A stretch of DNA of 64,000 nt from Hyphomicrobium_A sp963776675 (GCA_963776675.1 CAVZNR010000047.1:1-64000); one strand, 5' to 3'; shown: positions 1 to 9,002, numbered from the stretch's first letter. Program-made: numbers and translations. Notes: a model not told the origin generated them from the sequence alone.

Positions 1-512
1 TTCTCGATCACCGTATGCACCGGCTCGGCGTTGTCGGCCAGCATGCCGTCGAGCTTGCGCAAGGCTGCGCGCGCGGCCTGGGTCATGCTCTGGCCGCTGT
101 CGGGCTCGGCGACGAGCGTCGGCACGACGCCGTCCTCGGCGCTCACCTTGGGCGCGGTGGCACTGCCCCCGGTCAACTGGATCACCGGCGCGCCGGTCAG
201 TCCCTGGAAGTCCATGCCGACGACGGTGTCGGCGCGCACCGGGGTCGATGGATCGATCTCCACCGTCGCCATGACCTGCTTGGGGTCGTTGTCATTGAGC
301 GACAGCCCCGTCACCTCGCCCACGCGGATCCCATTGAAAAGCACGGCGGAGCCGACGAGGAGGCCGGAGACCTGGCCATCGAAGCGGATCTGGTAGGTGG
401 CGCGGTCGCGGAAGCCGCCGCCCGAGTAGAGCCAGAAGACGAAGCCAAAACCGGCGGCGATCACCGCCAGCGTAAACAGGCCAATTGCCAGATAGCGCGC
501 CCGGGTTTCCAT
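1..512 (-). CDS. mlaD: MlaD-family (MCE domain) phospholipid transport protein, partial
   Basis: Periplasmic lipid-binding component of the Mla retrograde phospholipid transporter, anchored in the inner membrane. About 170 N-terminal residues are visible; the gene runs off the left edge. The protein opens METRARYLAIG with one membrane segment at about residues 8-28. The start of an MCE domain follows (GQVSGLLVGSAVLFNGIRVG), with the characteristic Gly-rich turn and a VEIDPSTPV segment. The ATG lies 7 bp downstream of the mlaF stop, so it is the third gene of the mlaE-mlaF-mlaD operon. Family identity rests on the domain and the operon order. The missing C-terminus prevents judging length. Confidence 0.85.
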   Translation of the reverse strand, partial: METRARYLAIGLFTLAVIAAGFGFVFWLYSGGGFRDRATYQIRFDGQVSGLLVGSAVLFNGIRVGEVTGLSLNDNDPKQVMATVEIDPSTPVRADTVVGMDFQGLTGAPVIQLTGGSATAPKVSAEDGVVPTLVAEPDSGQSMTQAARAALRKLDGMLADNAEPVHTVIE

Positions 513-519
513 CTGATCC

Positions 520-1302
520 TCAAGCTTCAGGTTGTGCGAGCCGGCGCGCGAGCACGTCCGCGCGTTTGCCCTTGAAATAGGCCTGCACCCAGGGATGCTC
601 GGAGGCGAGCATCGCTGCCATGGGGCCCGATGCGACGACCTTGCCGTCGGCCAGCACACCGATGCGGTCGCACACGGTGTAGAGGCTGTCGAGGTCGTGG
701 GTGATCATGAAGACGGTGATGCCGAGCGTCCTTTGCAGGGTGCGGATCAGCTCGTCGAAATCTCCCGCCGAGATGGGGTCGAGCCCCGAGGTCGGCTCGT
801 CGAGGAACACCAGCTCGGGGTCGAGAGCGAGCGCGCGCGCCAAAGCCACGCGCTTGATCATGCCGCCGGAAAGCTCGGACGGCAGCTTGTTCCAGTCGGC
901 CGGCCGCAAGCCCACCATGTCGAGCTTGGCTTCCGCCATCTCGCGCATCAGCCGCTTCGACAGGCTCAGATACTCGCGCATGGGAAACTCGACGTTCTGC
1001 ACCACGCTCAGCGAGGAGAACAGCGCGCCCTGCTGGAACAGCACGCCCCAGCGGCGCTCGGTCGCGCGCCGCGTCTCGTCGTCGGCGCCGGTGAGCTCGG
1101 TGCCCAGCACCTCGATTCTGCCGGCGCGTGCCGGGATCAGTCCGATGATGGTGCGCAGGAGCACCGACTTGCCGCTGCCCGAGCCGCCGACGAAGCCGAA
1201 GATCTCGCCGCGGGCCACCTCGACCGAGATGCGGTCGAGCACGATGTGGTCGCCGAAACCGACGACAAGGTCGCGCACGCGGATGGCAATCGTCTGGGTC
1301 AT
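520..1302 (-). CDS. mlaF: Mla phospholipid transporter ATPase (MlaF-type)
   Basis: Cytoplasmic ATPase of the MCE/Mla lipid ABC transporter, 260 aa, normal family length. Visible motifs are Walker A GGSGSGKS (about residues 39-46), a Q-loop (LFQQGALF), signature LSGGMIKR, Walker B LVFLDEPTSGLDP and the H-loop MITHD. FQQGALFSSLSV and the GGM signature variant are typical of MlaF/Ttg2A rather than drug exporters. It sits between mlaE (16 bp upstream) and mlaD (7 bp downstream) on the same strand and almost certainly forms a complex with both. Confidence 0.93.
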   Translation of the reverse strand: MTQTIAIRVRDLVVGFGDHIVLDRISVEVARGEIFGFVGGSGSGKSVLLRTIIGLIPARAGRIEVLGTELTGADDETRRATERRWGVLFQQGALFSSLSVVQNVEFPMREYLSLSKRLMREMAEAKLDMVGLRPADWNKLPSELSGGMIKRVALARALALDPELVFLDEPTSGLDPISAGDFDELIRTLQRTLGITVFMITHDLDSLYTVCDRIGVLADGKVVASGPMAAMLASEHPWVQAYFKGKRADVLARRLAQPEA

Positions 1303-1318
1303 CGGTTCCGTCTGGGGC

Positions 1319-2536
1319 TCACATGTCGATTGCGGCGAAGAAGATGGCGAACAGGCCGTCCAGCACGATCACCAGGAAGATGGCCTTCACCACCGAGGCC
1401 GTCGTCTGCCGGCCGAGCGATTCCGCGCTGCCCTTCACCGCGAAGCCTTGCGCGCACGCCACCACGCCGATCACCAGCGCCATGAACGGCGCCTTGATCA
1501 TGCCGACCTTGAAGTGGGTGATCGTGATCGCCTCCTTGAGGCGCGCGATGAAGATGTCGGGGCTCATGCCGCCGTAGAACCAGGCGACGAGCCCGCCGCC
1601 GTACAGCGCCGCTATGGAGCCGATGAACGTCAGCATGGTCAGCGCCAGGATCAGCGCGATGACGCGCGGCAGGATCAGGACCTCGATGGGGTCGAGGCCC
1701 ATGGTGCGCAGCGCGTCGATCTCCTCGCGCATCTTCATGGAGCCGAGCTCGGCCGTGTACGAGGATCCCGAGCGCCCCGCCACCATGATCGACACGATCA
1801 GCACGCCGATCTCGCGCAGGATGAGAATGCCCAGCATGTCGACGACGTAGGTCTCGGCGCCGAACTTGCGGAAATGGAAGAAGCCCTGCTGCGCGATGAT
1901 ACCGCCGATCAGAAAGGTGATCAGCAGGATGATGGGCACCGCCTGCAGGCCGACGCGATCGAGGTGATGCACGGCCGACGTCAGCCGGAACGTCTGCGGG
2001 CGCATGAGGACGCGGCCGAGCGCCGCTCCGATGGCGCCCAGCATGTTGACGATGGCCAGAAGATCATGGCCGATGTCGACCATCGTCCGGCCGAGCTTTT
2101 CAACCGCGCCCGTCACCGGGTTTTCGCGCGCAGCTGCAGGCGGCTCGTCCATGTTGGCCGCGTGCATCGCCGTGACCAGGTCGCGGTAGTGCTCGGGCAG
2201 CGCCACGATCGTGGTCTCGCCGCCGCGCGCCTTGCGCTCGCGAACGAGCCGCTCCAGCAGCCAGGCGCCGTAGGTGTCGAAGGCCTCCACCTTGTGCATG
2301 TCGATCGACGCATCGCCATGGCTGAGGTCGACCGCGACCTCGTCGATGAGCGCCTCGAGGTCGCTGGCATGCGGGGCGGTCCAGGCCCCGGCCGCGGCCA
2401 GCGCCAGCTCCGGCGCACCTGCGGTGGCATAGAGGGTGGGCTTGGCGCTCAGGAGGGCCTCCGTCGAAGGATTTTGCGCGCGGGGTGCTCGGACGCGCCG
2501 GACTATACAAGCAGAACGCGGCGAGGACAGCCGCAT
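1319..2536 (-). CDS. mlaE: MlaE-family permease with N-terminal STAS domain
   Basis: Inner-membrane permease of the Mla lipid transporter, 405 aa, longer than E. coli MlaE (about 260 aa). The first 140 residues form a STAS-like domain (DLSHGDASIDMHKVEAFD, then GAWLLERLV), equivalent to MlaB fused to the permease. Residues 150-400 are the MlaE domain with about five membrane segments and the signature ETYVVDMLGILILREIGVLI. The extreme N-terminus (about 25 residues, Arg-rich) is doubtful. The only in-frame ATG is at 2536, but alignment would probably place the start nearer SAKPTLYATAG. It is first gene of the operon. Confidence 0.9.
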   Translation of the reverse strand: MRLSSPRSACIVRRVRAPRAQNPSTEALLSAKPTLYATAGAPELALAAAGAWTAPHASDLEALIDEVAVDLSHGDASIDMHKVEAFDTYGAWLLERLVRERKARGGETTIVALPEHYRDLVTAMHAANMDEPPAAARENPVTGAVEKLGRTMVDIGHDLLAIVNMLGAIGAALGRVLMRPQTFRLTSAVHHLDRVGLQAVPIILLITFLIGGIIAQQGFFHFRKFGAETYVVDMLGILILREIGVLIVSIMVAGRSGSSYTAELGSMKMREEIDALRTMGLDPIEVLILPRVIALILALTMLTFIGSIAALYGGGLVAWFYGGMSPDIFIARLKEAITITHFKVGMIKAPFMALVIGVVACAQGFAVKGSAESLGRQTTASVVKAIFLVIVLDGLFAIFFAAIDM

Positions 2537-2651
2537 CGTGGGGCCATTTCGAATTGATGCCGATCAAGGTTGCCCGGCAGGGGCCGAGCGACGATTATGC
2601 CGCACGTCGCCCGCGGGGGACCAAGCGCCAGGGCGGAGGGAGGACCGCACG

Positions 2652-3055
2652 ATGAAAAGAATGGTCGCAGTCGCGATGTTTGCCGGGTTGGCCGTGTTGG
2701 GGGCCGGGCCCGCGTCCGCGCAGGACGACGATGCGACACCTGAGTCCGGTACAGGAGATCTTCGTGCGCCACTGCGCGCTCTGCCATGGTCTCGACGGGA
2801 CCGGCGACGGGCCGCTCGCGGCCGCCCTGCAGATCGCGCCCAGCAATCTCACGCGCCTCACGGTCGAGCACGACGACACGTTCCCTGCCGCCAAGGTCGC
2901 AGACGTCATCCGCAACGGCGGCGGCGTGCTCGGTCACGGCTCCACCGCCATGCTCGCCCTGGGGACTGTATTTCAGCGAGAAGCGCAAGCCCGAGGTCGC
3001 CCGCGCCCGCATCAAGGCCCTGGTCGACTACATCGAAGGCATCCAGCAGAAGTAG
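2652..3055 (+). pseudogene. c-type cytochrome, interrupted by two frameshifts
   Basis: The start (ATG 2652, preceded by GGAGGGAGG) encodes a signal peptide ending ASAQD. About 30 bp later the coding frame shifts to one reading SPVQEIFVRHCALCHG, a CxxCH heme site. This continues as a mono-heme cytochrome core (GLDGTGDGPLA, GGGVLGHGSTAMLA). Near 2957 the frame moves again, into WGLYFSEKRKPEVARARIK and a stop at 3055. Removing one C from the CCC at about 2957-2960 would restore the second junction. If repaired, the product is a roughly 135-residue periplasmic electron carrier. It is divergent from mlaE. Whether this is a dead gene or a sequencing artefact cannot be settled here; similar breaks recur across the window. 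Confidence 0.7.
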
Positions 3056-3268
3056 TGCTGCGCGCGATGGTTCAGTGCCGTCCAGCGGAGTGAGAGGGTC
3101 AGTCAGCGTCCGGTTTTCGGTCCAAAGCGATACATAGCCACGAAGAGGAATGCATTCGCAGTTGACCCGTCTCGGACATCGATAGGTTCGTGCCGCTGGC
3201 CGGGAAGATCGGCTGCTTTCTGCCCCATCGCGTCGATAGGGGGCTGCCGCTTGAAACGCCCAAGCGCG
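3056..3268. other. Short intergenic stretch without a recognisable gene
   Basis: This stretch lies between the cytochrome remnant and the convergent DHFR-like gene. No start with a ribosome site, hairpin or repeat that I can support was seen. Confidence 0.5.
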
Positions 3269-3833
3269 TTAGCTTTCAGATTTGGCAGGAACGTACTTCA
3301 ACCTGATCACGTCCTCGCCAATGCGATCGCTGGCCACGAGTTCGGAGCCGCGGTTGGGGACCAACGAAGAATGGCCTGCCGAGACCAAGCACGACGGGAT
3401 GAAGGAAGAGTTGGTACTCATCGATCAGCCCAAGCTTGGTCAGGCTTGCCGCTAGCTTTGGTCCGCCGACCTCGATCTCGCCGACGAGATCGGCCTTCAG
3501 CTTTCGTACCGCCGCCTCGACATCATCGCCGATCAACGTCGCATTCGGCCCCACTGATTTCAGCGAACGCGACACCACCCATTTCGGCATGGCCCGCCAC
3601 GCTTCCGCGAACGCGCGCAGATCGTCGCCCATCGCCGGATCGTCCTGGTCCCAATTGTTCCCATCCCAATAGCGCATCACCTCGTAGAGGCCGCGCCCAT
3701 AGATGCTGCCGGCGGCTTTGCGCGTCTGCTCAATAAAGTATTTGAACATCACCGGATCAGGCGCGAACGCATCGTGGTCGTGGTCGACGTAGCCGTCCAA
3801 CGACATGTTCATTCCGAATACGAGCTTTGCCAT
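3269..3833 (-). CDS. Dihydrofolate-reductase-fold (RibD C-terminal type) protein, 3' frameshift
   Basis: Predicted NADPH-dependent reductase of the DHFR/RibD-C superfamily, about 187 aa. It has the N-terminal strand VFGMNMSLDGYVD, the central motif IYGRGLYEVM, the PKWVVSRSL segment and the C-terminal EIEVGGPKLAASL typical of YwjB/YyaP-like proteins. The uninterrupted frame ends in an Arg-rich tail at 3276. Shifting by one base after PRLR gives LVASDRIGEDVIRLKYVPAK, the usual family ending, stopping at 3269. A single-base indel near 3335 is therefore likely. Substrate unknown; such proteins are usually orphan reductases. Confidence 0.8.
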
Positions 3834-3950
3834 GGCGAAATTATATCACAGAGCGGACTAGGCCCTTAGCTGACCTCGGGTCGACGGCCGTCGATGACTG
3901 CTGTTGTGGTTGGACCAGAACTTGCCCCCTTCTGACTTGCAAGATACGGC

Positions 3951-5099
3951 CTAATCCAGCGTCCGCCTGAATCGCCGCACCGCGAACGTCATGGCGAGCA
4001 GCATGAGCACGAGCAGCGCCAGCGCCTGCAGGCGCAGGTCGTAGAAGTCGGCCCCCTTGAGCATGATGCCGCGCACGATGCGCAGGTAATGGGTGAGCGG
4101 CAGGCACTCGCCGATCACCTGCGCCCAGCCGGGCATGCCCGCGAACGGGAACATGAAGCCCGACAGCAGGATGTTGGGCAGAAAGAACATGAACGACATC
4201 TGGATCGCCTGCAGCTGGTTCTGCGCGATCGTGGAGAAGGTGTAGCCGATCGACAGGTTGGCGGCGATGAACAGCGTCGACAGCGCCGCGAGCAGCCAGA
4301 TGTTGCCCGCGATCGGCACATCGAACAGGATCTTGCCGAACACGAGGATCAGCGCCGCCTGGATGAAGCCGATGGCGACGTAAGGCGTGATCTTTCCGAT
4401 CATCACCTCCACCGGCTCGATCGGCATGGCCAGTAGGCTTTCCATGGTGCCGCGCTCGATCTCGCGCGTCACCGAAAGTGCGGTAAAGATTAGCATGGTC
4501 ATGGTGAGGATGACGCCCAGCAGCCCCGGCACGATGTTGAGGCTCGTGAGCGCTGCGGGATTGTAGCGCCGGTGCTGGCGGATCTCGAACGCGGGCACCG
4601 ATTGGATCGTCTCCGGCAACCCGCGATCACGCGCGAGCGCCGTGTCCACGATGCCTTGCAGCGCGCCGAGCGCGGTGCCGGCGGCCACGGGATCACTGGC
4701 GTCGGCGGCCACGAGCAGCGCGGGGCGGTCGCCGCGGCGCACCTCGCGCTCGAAGCCCGCCGGGATCTCGACGCCGAACAGGATCTTGCCGGAGCGCATC
4801 AGGTGGTCCATCTCGGCTTCGGTGCGCACCACCTGGGTCAGCTCGAAGTAGGACGTGTTGTTGAGCGCGGCGATAATGGAGCGCCCGATGTCGGAGTCCT
4901 CGTAGGCGAGCACGGCGGTCGGCAGATGGCGCGGCGTCGTATTGATGGCGTAGCCGAACAGCGTCAGCTGCATCAGCGGGATGAAGATCATCGTGCCGAA
5001 GGTGAGCCGGTCGCGGCGCAGCTGCACGAACTCCTTGATGAACATGGCGATCGTGCGCGACAGCGCGCCGTTCCAGCGCTGGGTGGCGATCGCGCTCAT
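3951..5099 (-). CDS. ABC-2 type transporter permease (YhhJ/YbhS-like)
   Basis: Inner-membrane permease of an ABC exporter, 382 aa. It has an N-terminal membrane segment followed by a large extracytoplasmic region (about residues 60-180), then a block of five membrane segments. The ABC-2 signature EIERGTMESLLAMPIEPVEVMIGK lies in residues 215-240. FIPLMQLTLFGYAINTTPRHLPTAVLA is typical of the YbhS/YbhR/YhhJ subgroup that works with an HlyD-type adaptor. The start overlaps the ATPase gene by 4 bp (ATGA), implying translational coupling. Only one permease gene is present, so it probably acts as a homodimer. Confidence 0.88.
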   Translation of the reverse strand: MSAIATQRWNGALSRTIAMFIKEFVQLRRDRLTFGTMIFIPLMQLTLFGYAINTTPRHLPTAVLAYEDSDIGRSIIAALNNTSYFELTQVVRTEAEMDHLMRSGKILFGVEIPAGFEREVRRGDRPALLVAADASDPVAAGTALGALQGIVDTALARDRGLPETIQSVPAFEIRQHRRYNPAALTSLNIVPGLLGVILTMTMLIFTALSVTREIERGTMESLLAMPIEPVEVMIGKITPYVAIGFIQAALILVFGKILFDVPIAGNIWLLAALSTLFIAANLSIGYTFSTIAQNQLQAIQMSFMFFLPNILLSGFMFPFAGMPGWAQVIGECLPLTHYLRIVRGIMLKGADFYDLRLQALALLVLMLLAMTFAVRRFRRTLD

Positions 5100-6046
5100 G
5101 GGAAGTTGTCCTGCGAGCGGCCCATCAGGTCGATGAACACGTCCTCCAGCGAGGGCGTCGACAGGCTCCAGGCGAGCTCGGGGTGGCTCTTGTAGCCGGC
5201 GACGGTGGCATCGAGCGCGTGCGCGTCGCGCCCGGCCACGTGCAGGCTCGATCCGAAGGGCGCCACCATGTCGACGCCCGGCATGCCGACGAGCTTTTCG
5301 GCGAGCCCATTGAGGTCGGGTCCGCTCACCGTGTAGGTGCGCAGGTGCGAGCCGGCGATCACGTCGGGGATCGTGCCCTTGGCCAGGAGCTTGCCGTAGG
5401 CGAGATACGCGATCTCGTGGCAGCGCTCGGCCTCGTCCATGTAGTGGGTCGAGACCAGCACCGTCATGCCCTCGGAGGCGAGCTTGTGGATCTCGCCCCA
5501 GAACTCGCGCCGTGCCTTGGGGTCGACGCCGGCGGTGGGCTCATCGAGCAGCAACAGCTCCGGGCGCGGCAGGATGCAGGCGCCGAGTGCGAGACGTTGC
5601 TTCCAGCCGCCCGACAGCGTGCCGGCGAGCTGGCGCTCGCGGCCCTTTAGGCCGAGGCGCTCGATCTCCTCGTCGGCAGCCTGGCTCGGATTGGGCACGC
5701 CGTAGACACGCGCCACGAACTCCAGGTTCTCCTTGATCGAGAGGTCCTGATAGAGGCTGAACCGTTGCGTCATGTAGCCGACGCGGCGCTTGATCTCGTC
5801 GCGCTCGGTGATGATGTCGTGGCCGAGCGCGGTGCCGCGGCCGCCGTCGGGCGTCAGGAGCCCGCAGATCATGCGCAGTGTCGTCGTCTTGCCCGATCCG
5901 TTGGGGCCGAGAAAGCCGTAGATCTCGCCGCGGCGCACCTGCAAAGACAGATCGCGCACCACCACTTTGCCGTCGAACGACTTGGTCAGCCCCTCGACGT
6001 CGATGGCAAGCTCGGGGCGCTTCTGTGCGGGCTCACTTCTCGGCAT
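5096..6046 (-). CDS. ABC exporter ATP-binding protein
   Basis: Cytoplasmic ATPase of the efflux operon, 316 aa, containing a single nucleotide-binding domain. Walker A is GPNGSGKTTT (about residues 49-58), the signature is LSGGWKQRL, Walker B is LLLLDEPTAGVDP and the H-loop is VSTHYMDEA. The C-terminal 80 residues form the accessory region usual in ABC-2-linked ATPases. It overlaps the upstream hlyD-like gene by 14 nt and the downstream permease by 4 nt, so the three are co-translated. Together with the adaptor it resembles E. coli YbhF of the YbhGFSR exporter. Confidence 0.92.
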   Translation of the reverse strand: MPRSEPAQKRPELAIDVEGLTKSFDGKVVVRDLSLQVRRGEIYGFLGPNGSGKTTTLRMICGLLTPDGGRGTALGHDIITERDEIKRRVGYMTQRFSLYQDLSIKENLEFVARVYGVPNPSQAADEEIERLGLKGRERQLAGTLSGGWKQRLALGACILPRPELLLLDEPTAGVDPKARREFWGEIHKLASEGMTVLVSTHYMDEAERCHEIAYLAYGKLLAKGTIPDVIAGSHLRTYTVSGPDLNGLAEKLVGMPGVDMVAPFGSSLHVAGRDAHALDATVAGYKSHPELAWSLSTPSLEDVFIDLMGRSQDNFP

Positions 6047-6842
6047 GGTTCGTCGGCTCCGGTACCGGTACAGTCTCCAGGGCGACGTCGGCCGGCTGAC
6101 CGATCCTCAGGTCCTCAGGTGCGTCCGGGATCGCCTCGATGCGAAACACCAGGCGCGCGCGCTCCTCCAGGGAGTAGATCACCGGCGGCGTGAACTCGGC
6201 TTTTGCCGAGATGAAGCTCACGTGCGCGACGAGATCCTTCACGCAGCCGTCGCAGTGAATGCCCACGCGGTCGCCGATGCGGATCGTGGGCACCACCGCT
6301 TGCGGCACGAAAAAGCGCACCTTCACGTTGCCGGGCGGCAGGATCGACACGATCGGCCGCCCCGGCTCCACCATCTCGCCGCCGCGGAAGTAGACCTCCT
6401 GGATGGTGCCGGTGACGGGGCTCATGCGCGTGCGCCGCTCCAGCCGCGTCTTGGCGGAGTTGAGCTTGGCCTCTGCCGAGCGCAAGCCCGACTTGGCGTC
6501 GTCGAGGGCCTTCTCCGATCCGACCCGCTTCTGCAGCAGCACCTCGGCGCGCTGATAGGCCTGCTTGGCGTTGACGACGTAGGCCTCGTTCTCGTTGACG
6601 GCGGCGCGCTGCAACTCGTCGTCGAGCTGGAACAATGGTGTGCCTGTCTCGACCGCGTCGCCCTCGCGCACCAACAGCTTTTCGATACGTCCGATCTCGT
6701 CGGGGCTCACGAAGATGAAGTCAGCTTCGACCCAGCCCTGATACTCGCGTGGCGGTGCACCGCTGCGGAAGTAATAGTAGGACCCGATCGTACCCAGGAC
6801 AGCGAGCAGAGCGACGCCGACAATTGCTCTTGCGGGGGTCAT
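6033..6842 (-). CDS. HlyD-family membrane fusion (periplasmic adaptor) protein
   Basis: Periplasmic adaptor linking the ABC exporter to an outer-membrane channel, 269 aa. It has an N-terminal membrane anchor (residues 5-23) and a biotinyl-lipoyl-like half (FVSPDEIGRIEKLLVREGDA). A coiled-coil hairpin spans about residues 75-135, followed by the second lipoyl half (MSPVTGTIQEVYFRGGEMV) and a beta-barrel region. It overlaps tetR upstream by 4 bp and the ATPase gene downstream by 14 bp. E. coli YbhG is the nearest described arrangement that I recognise. Exported substrate unknown. Confidence 0.9.
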   Translation of the reverse strand: MTPARAIVGVALLAVLGTIGSYYYFRSGAPPREYQGWVEADFIFVSPDEIGRIEKLLVREGDAVETGTPLFQLDDELQRAAVNENEAYVVNAKQAYQRAEVLLQKRVGSEKALDDAKSGLRSAEAKLNSAKTRLERRTRMSPVTGTIQEVYFRGGEMVEPGRPIVSILPPGNVKVRFFVPQAVVPTIRIGDRVGIHCDGCVKDLVAHVSFISAKAEFTPPVIYSLEERARLVFRIEAIPDAPEDLRIGQPADVALETVPVPEPTNHAEK

Positions 6843-7591
6843 GGGGATCGCCTTTCGGGTTCGGCGACGAGCATGTCGCGGTGTGCGCGCAGAAATCCCG
6901 CGACGTCCAAGGGCGCAATCTTGGCAAAGAGCGCATCCCAGATGATGGTGGTGACGATCGGCTCGGCGACGAGTTGGGGAAAGCGCACCACCGCATCGCT
7001 TCTGAGCTCGCCACGCGCCTGGGCGCGTGCGGCAATCTTCTGGATCAGCGGCAGCATGCGCGACACCACGGTGCGGTAGTGCGCTTCAGCAATGCGCGGA
7101 AAGCGCGGCCCCTCGGTGAGGACCAGGCGCAGGAGAAGCTTGCGGTCGGTTCCGAGCACCTCGCGCTCGAAGAAGGCGTAGAGCGTATCGAGCGCTTGGG
7201 CGAAGGGCATGTCGGGCGCCTCGGCGAGTGCGGTCACACCTTCCAGGATCGGCGAGACGGCGCCGCGCAGCAGATCCTCGAACAGCGCCTCCTTATCCTT
7301 GAAGTAGAGATAGAGCGTGCCCTTGGCGACGCCGGCGCGGGCGGCGACGTCATCGAGGCGCGCGGCCTCGAAGCCGCGCTCGGCGAACACCGTGAGCGCC
7401 GCATCGAGGATCGCCTGCCGGCGCTCGGCCGGCTCGACCTTGGGCGCGCGCTTGCGTGCCAGCGCCTTGGCGCGGCTCTCGTCCCGCTTCCTTGCGCGGT
7501 CTAGATCGCGAGCGTTTTGATCCTTCGCCTTCGAAGCCTCGCGCTCGGCTGCCTGCTCCGAGGCCACCTGGGCGTGTGCGCCCTTTGCCAT
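6839..7591 (-). CDS. TetR-family regulator of the efflux operon
   Basis: DNA-binding repressor, 250 aa. A 50-residue highly charged N-terminal extension (Lys/Arg/Glu/Ala) precedes the TetR helix-turn-helix at about residues 58-100 (ILDAALTVFAERGFEAARLD, then GVAKGTLYLYFKDKEALF). The C-terminal ligand-binding half follows. It is the promoter-proximal gene of tetR-hlyD-ATPase-permease and overlaps hlyD by 4 bp. A perfect 18-bp palindrome 31 bp upstream is the likely operator, which would make the operon autoregulated. The E. coli counterpart arrangement is CecR (YbiH) with YbhGFSR. Confidence 0.9.
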   Translation of the reverse strand: MAKGAHAQVASEQAAEREASKAKDQNARDLDRARKRDESRAKALARKRAPKVEPAERRQAILDAALTVFAERGFEAARLDDVAARAGVAKGTLYLYFKDKEALFEDLLRGAVSPILEGVTALAEAPDMPFAQALDTLYAFFEREVLGTDRKLLLRLVLTEGPRFPRIAEAHYRTVVSRMLPLIQKIAARAQARGELRSDAVVRFPQLVAEPIVTTIIWDALFAKIAPLDVAGFLRAHRDMLVAEPERRSP

Positions 7592-7621
7592 GTCCGCCTC
7601 TTGGGTCCCGCTTCCGCGTAG

Positions 7622-7639
7622 TGACTGACGCGTCAGTCA
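7622..7639. promoter_or_regulatory. Probable TetR operator, perfect 18-bp palindrome
   Basis: The sequence TGACTGACGCGTCAGTCA is its own reverse complement. It lies 31 bp upstream of the efflux-operon tetR start, the usual place for an autoregulatory TetR operator. TGACTGA/TCAGTCA half sites are typical of TetR-family regulators. Binding is inferred from position and symmetry. Confidence 0.75.
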
Positions 7640-7760
7640 TATAGACCCTTTTTGCAGCACGCGCTAGTCTTTGCGCGGGCGTATAGCCCTTTGACCGGCT
7701 GGCATGCCGCTTTGACGGGGGATTTGCGGTGCCTTGTCAGGCCTTTGCTGCCGCCTGGTG

Positions 7761-8525
7761 CTAGGGCACCAGCCGCGCGTACCCCTGACCCGTCGTCTCG
7801 TCCAAAATCCGCCGGTACTCGGCGTGGTCGGGGTTGCCGGGGGCCACCTCGCCCAGGCCGCCGCTGAACGCGTCGCGCTTGGCATAGACGATGGGGGCGG
7901 CGACGGGCTCCAGCATGGCCCCGTGTTTATGGATGGTCGAAATGAGCCCACGCATCTCGCCGAACCGGTCGATCTGCGAGACGACGACCATGCGCATGGC
8001 GCCCTTGGTCAGCGATACCAGGTGGATGAACATCGAGGAGGCCGGGATATAAAGCCGCCCCCGGTGGGAGTAGGGCGCATCGGGTCGGTCGCACTCCTGA
8101 AACAGCAGGCTCGGCCATTCCGGGTCCCAGGTCACGTCGGTGCGGTAGGCGACGATGGTATCGGGACGCGAGAACGAGGGCCTCAGCGTCAGGTAGCTGC
8201 CGATGTAGTGGTCGACGGCGGGCCGTGTGTAGGCCCCCATATAGACCGGCGCCACCTCGCCCCCGTTGGCGCTCAGATCCTTGGGGGCGCCGCTGCTGCC
8301 GTTCCAGGCACTCTTGAGCTTGTCGAAGTCGAGGCCCAGGACCATGCACACGTCGAACAGCGTCTGATCGCGCACGGAGCGGCCGCCAAGCAGGTTCTGA
8401 ATGGTCTTTTCGTGGCAGTCGGCCGCGTCGGCAAGCTCCGCTTGCGTCAGCTTTTTCTCGATCATGGCCGTCTTGATCTGGGCCAGGGCGGCATCGCGGG
8501 CAGATCTCGAGACGGAAGCCTTCAT
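7761..8525 (-). CDS. XRE-type helix-turn-helix protein with unknown C-terminal domain
   Basis: Predicted transcriptional regulator, 254 aa. Residues 10-65 form an HTH (KKLTQAELADAADCHEKTIQNLL) ending in a typical FDVCMVLGLDFDKL segment. Residues 85-250 are a separate domain containing MGAYTRPAVDHYIGSYLTLR. The rest looks beta-rich (IVAYRTDVTWDPEWPSLLFQ and RGRLYIPASSMFIHLVSL), suggesting ligand sensing; I do not recognise the family. It is a single gene, with the efflux tetR on the same strand downstream and a small membrane protein divergent. Confidence 0.75.
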   Translation of the reverse strand: MKASVSRSARDAALAQIKTAMIEKKLTQAELADAADCHEKTIQNLLGGRSVRDQTLFDVCMVLGLDFDKLKSAWNGSSGAPKDLSANGGEVAPVYMGAYTRPAVDHYIGSYLTLRPSFSRPDTIVAYRTDVTWDPEWPSLLFQECDRPDAPYSHRGRLYIPASSMFIHLVSLTKGAMRMVVVSQIDRFGEMRGLISTIHKHGAMLEPVAAPIVYAKRDAFSGGLGEVAPGNPDHAEYRRILDETTGQGYARLVP

Positions 8526-8746
8526 GGCGGCGGCAGCCTTCAGGTGGCATCGGTGCGACTTTCCGGAATTTACCGGTTTTTTCCCCGCGGGGGCAACGGG
8601 AAGGAAGCGGCACCGACGTTTTCCGCTCAGTACCGGTTGGCTGCCTCGTGTTTCCCGGCGGCGAGCCTCATGCTCCTGAAGCGCAAAAGGTTCTATCGGC
8701 GCGCGTCCGTAGCGGTCGGCCGATGGCAGCTATAGGGGACGAAGTC

Positions 8747-8929
8747 ATGAAAGCAGCCAGGCAAACATCACTGCGTCGCCCGCTATGGAGCGGCCCCGCC
8801 GCCGGCGTGCTGGTGGCGCTTGCCGGCGCCGCCCTGGTCGCGATGGCGCTTCTGCTGCTTGGCGTGCGCGAGGCCGGCGGGCTTCCCGGTACCGTGCTTC
8901 CCGTCGCGACGGGCTCCTTCGCCAGCTAA
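8747..8929 (+). CDS. Small single-pass membrane protein
   Basis: 60-aa protein starting MKAARQTSLRRPLW (ATG 8747, with GGGGA upstream). It has one strongly hydrophobic segment (about residues 20-42) after a basic N-terminus, so it is probably inserted with the N-terminus inside. It is divergent from the XRE regulator gene. No family recognised. The basic start and membrane helix are plausible but coding evidence is modest. Confidence 0.45.
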   Translation: MKAARQTSLRRPLWSGPAAGVLVALAGAALVAMALLLLGVREAGGLPGTVLPVATGSFAS

Positions 8930-8945
8930 GTCGTCAGCCCCAATG

Positions 8946-8978
8946 AAAAAGGCGGCGGATGCCGGGGCACCCGCCGCC
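8946..8978 (-). terminator. Rho-independent terminator after the RlpA-like gene
   Basis: Read on the minus strand this is an 8-bp GC stem (GGCGGCGG/CCGCCGCC) with a 12-nt loop followed by TTTTT. It lies 24 bp past the stop of the RlpA-like gene. Confidence 0.85.
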
Positions 8979-9002
8979 TCATATTGGTGTCGTCCCGGAC
9001 GC

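Noticed and set aside
532..1485. Long open frames opposite mlaF and mlaE
   Set aside because: High GC content leaves antisense frames open. Their products are Arg/His/Ala-rich with no domain; the same holds opposite scpA, uvrB, nhaA, the EF-G-like gene, carotenoid oxygenase and phoX.
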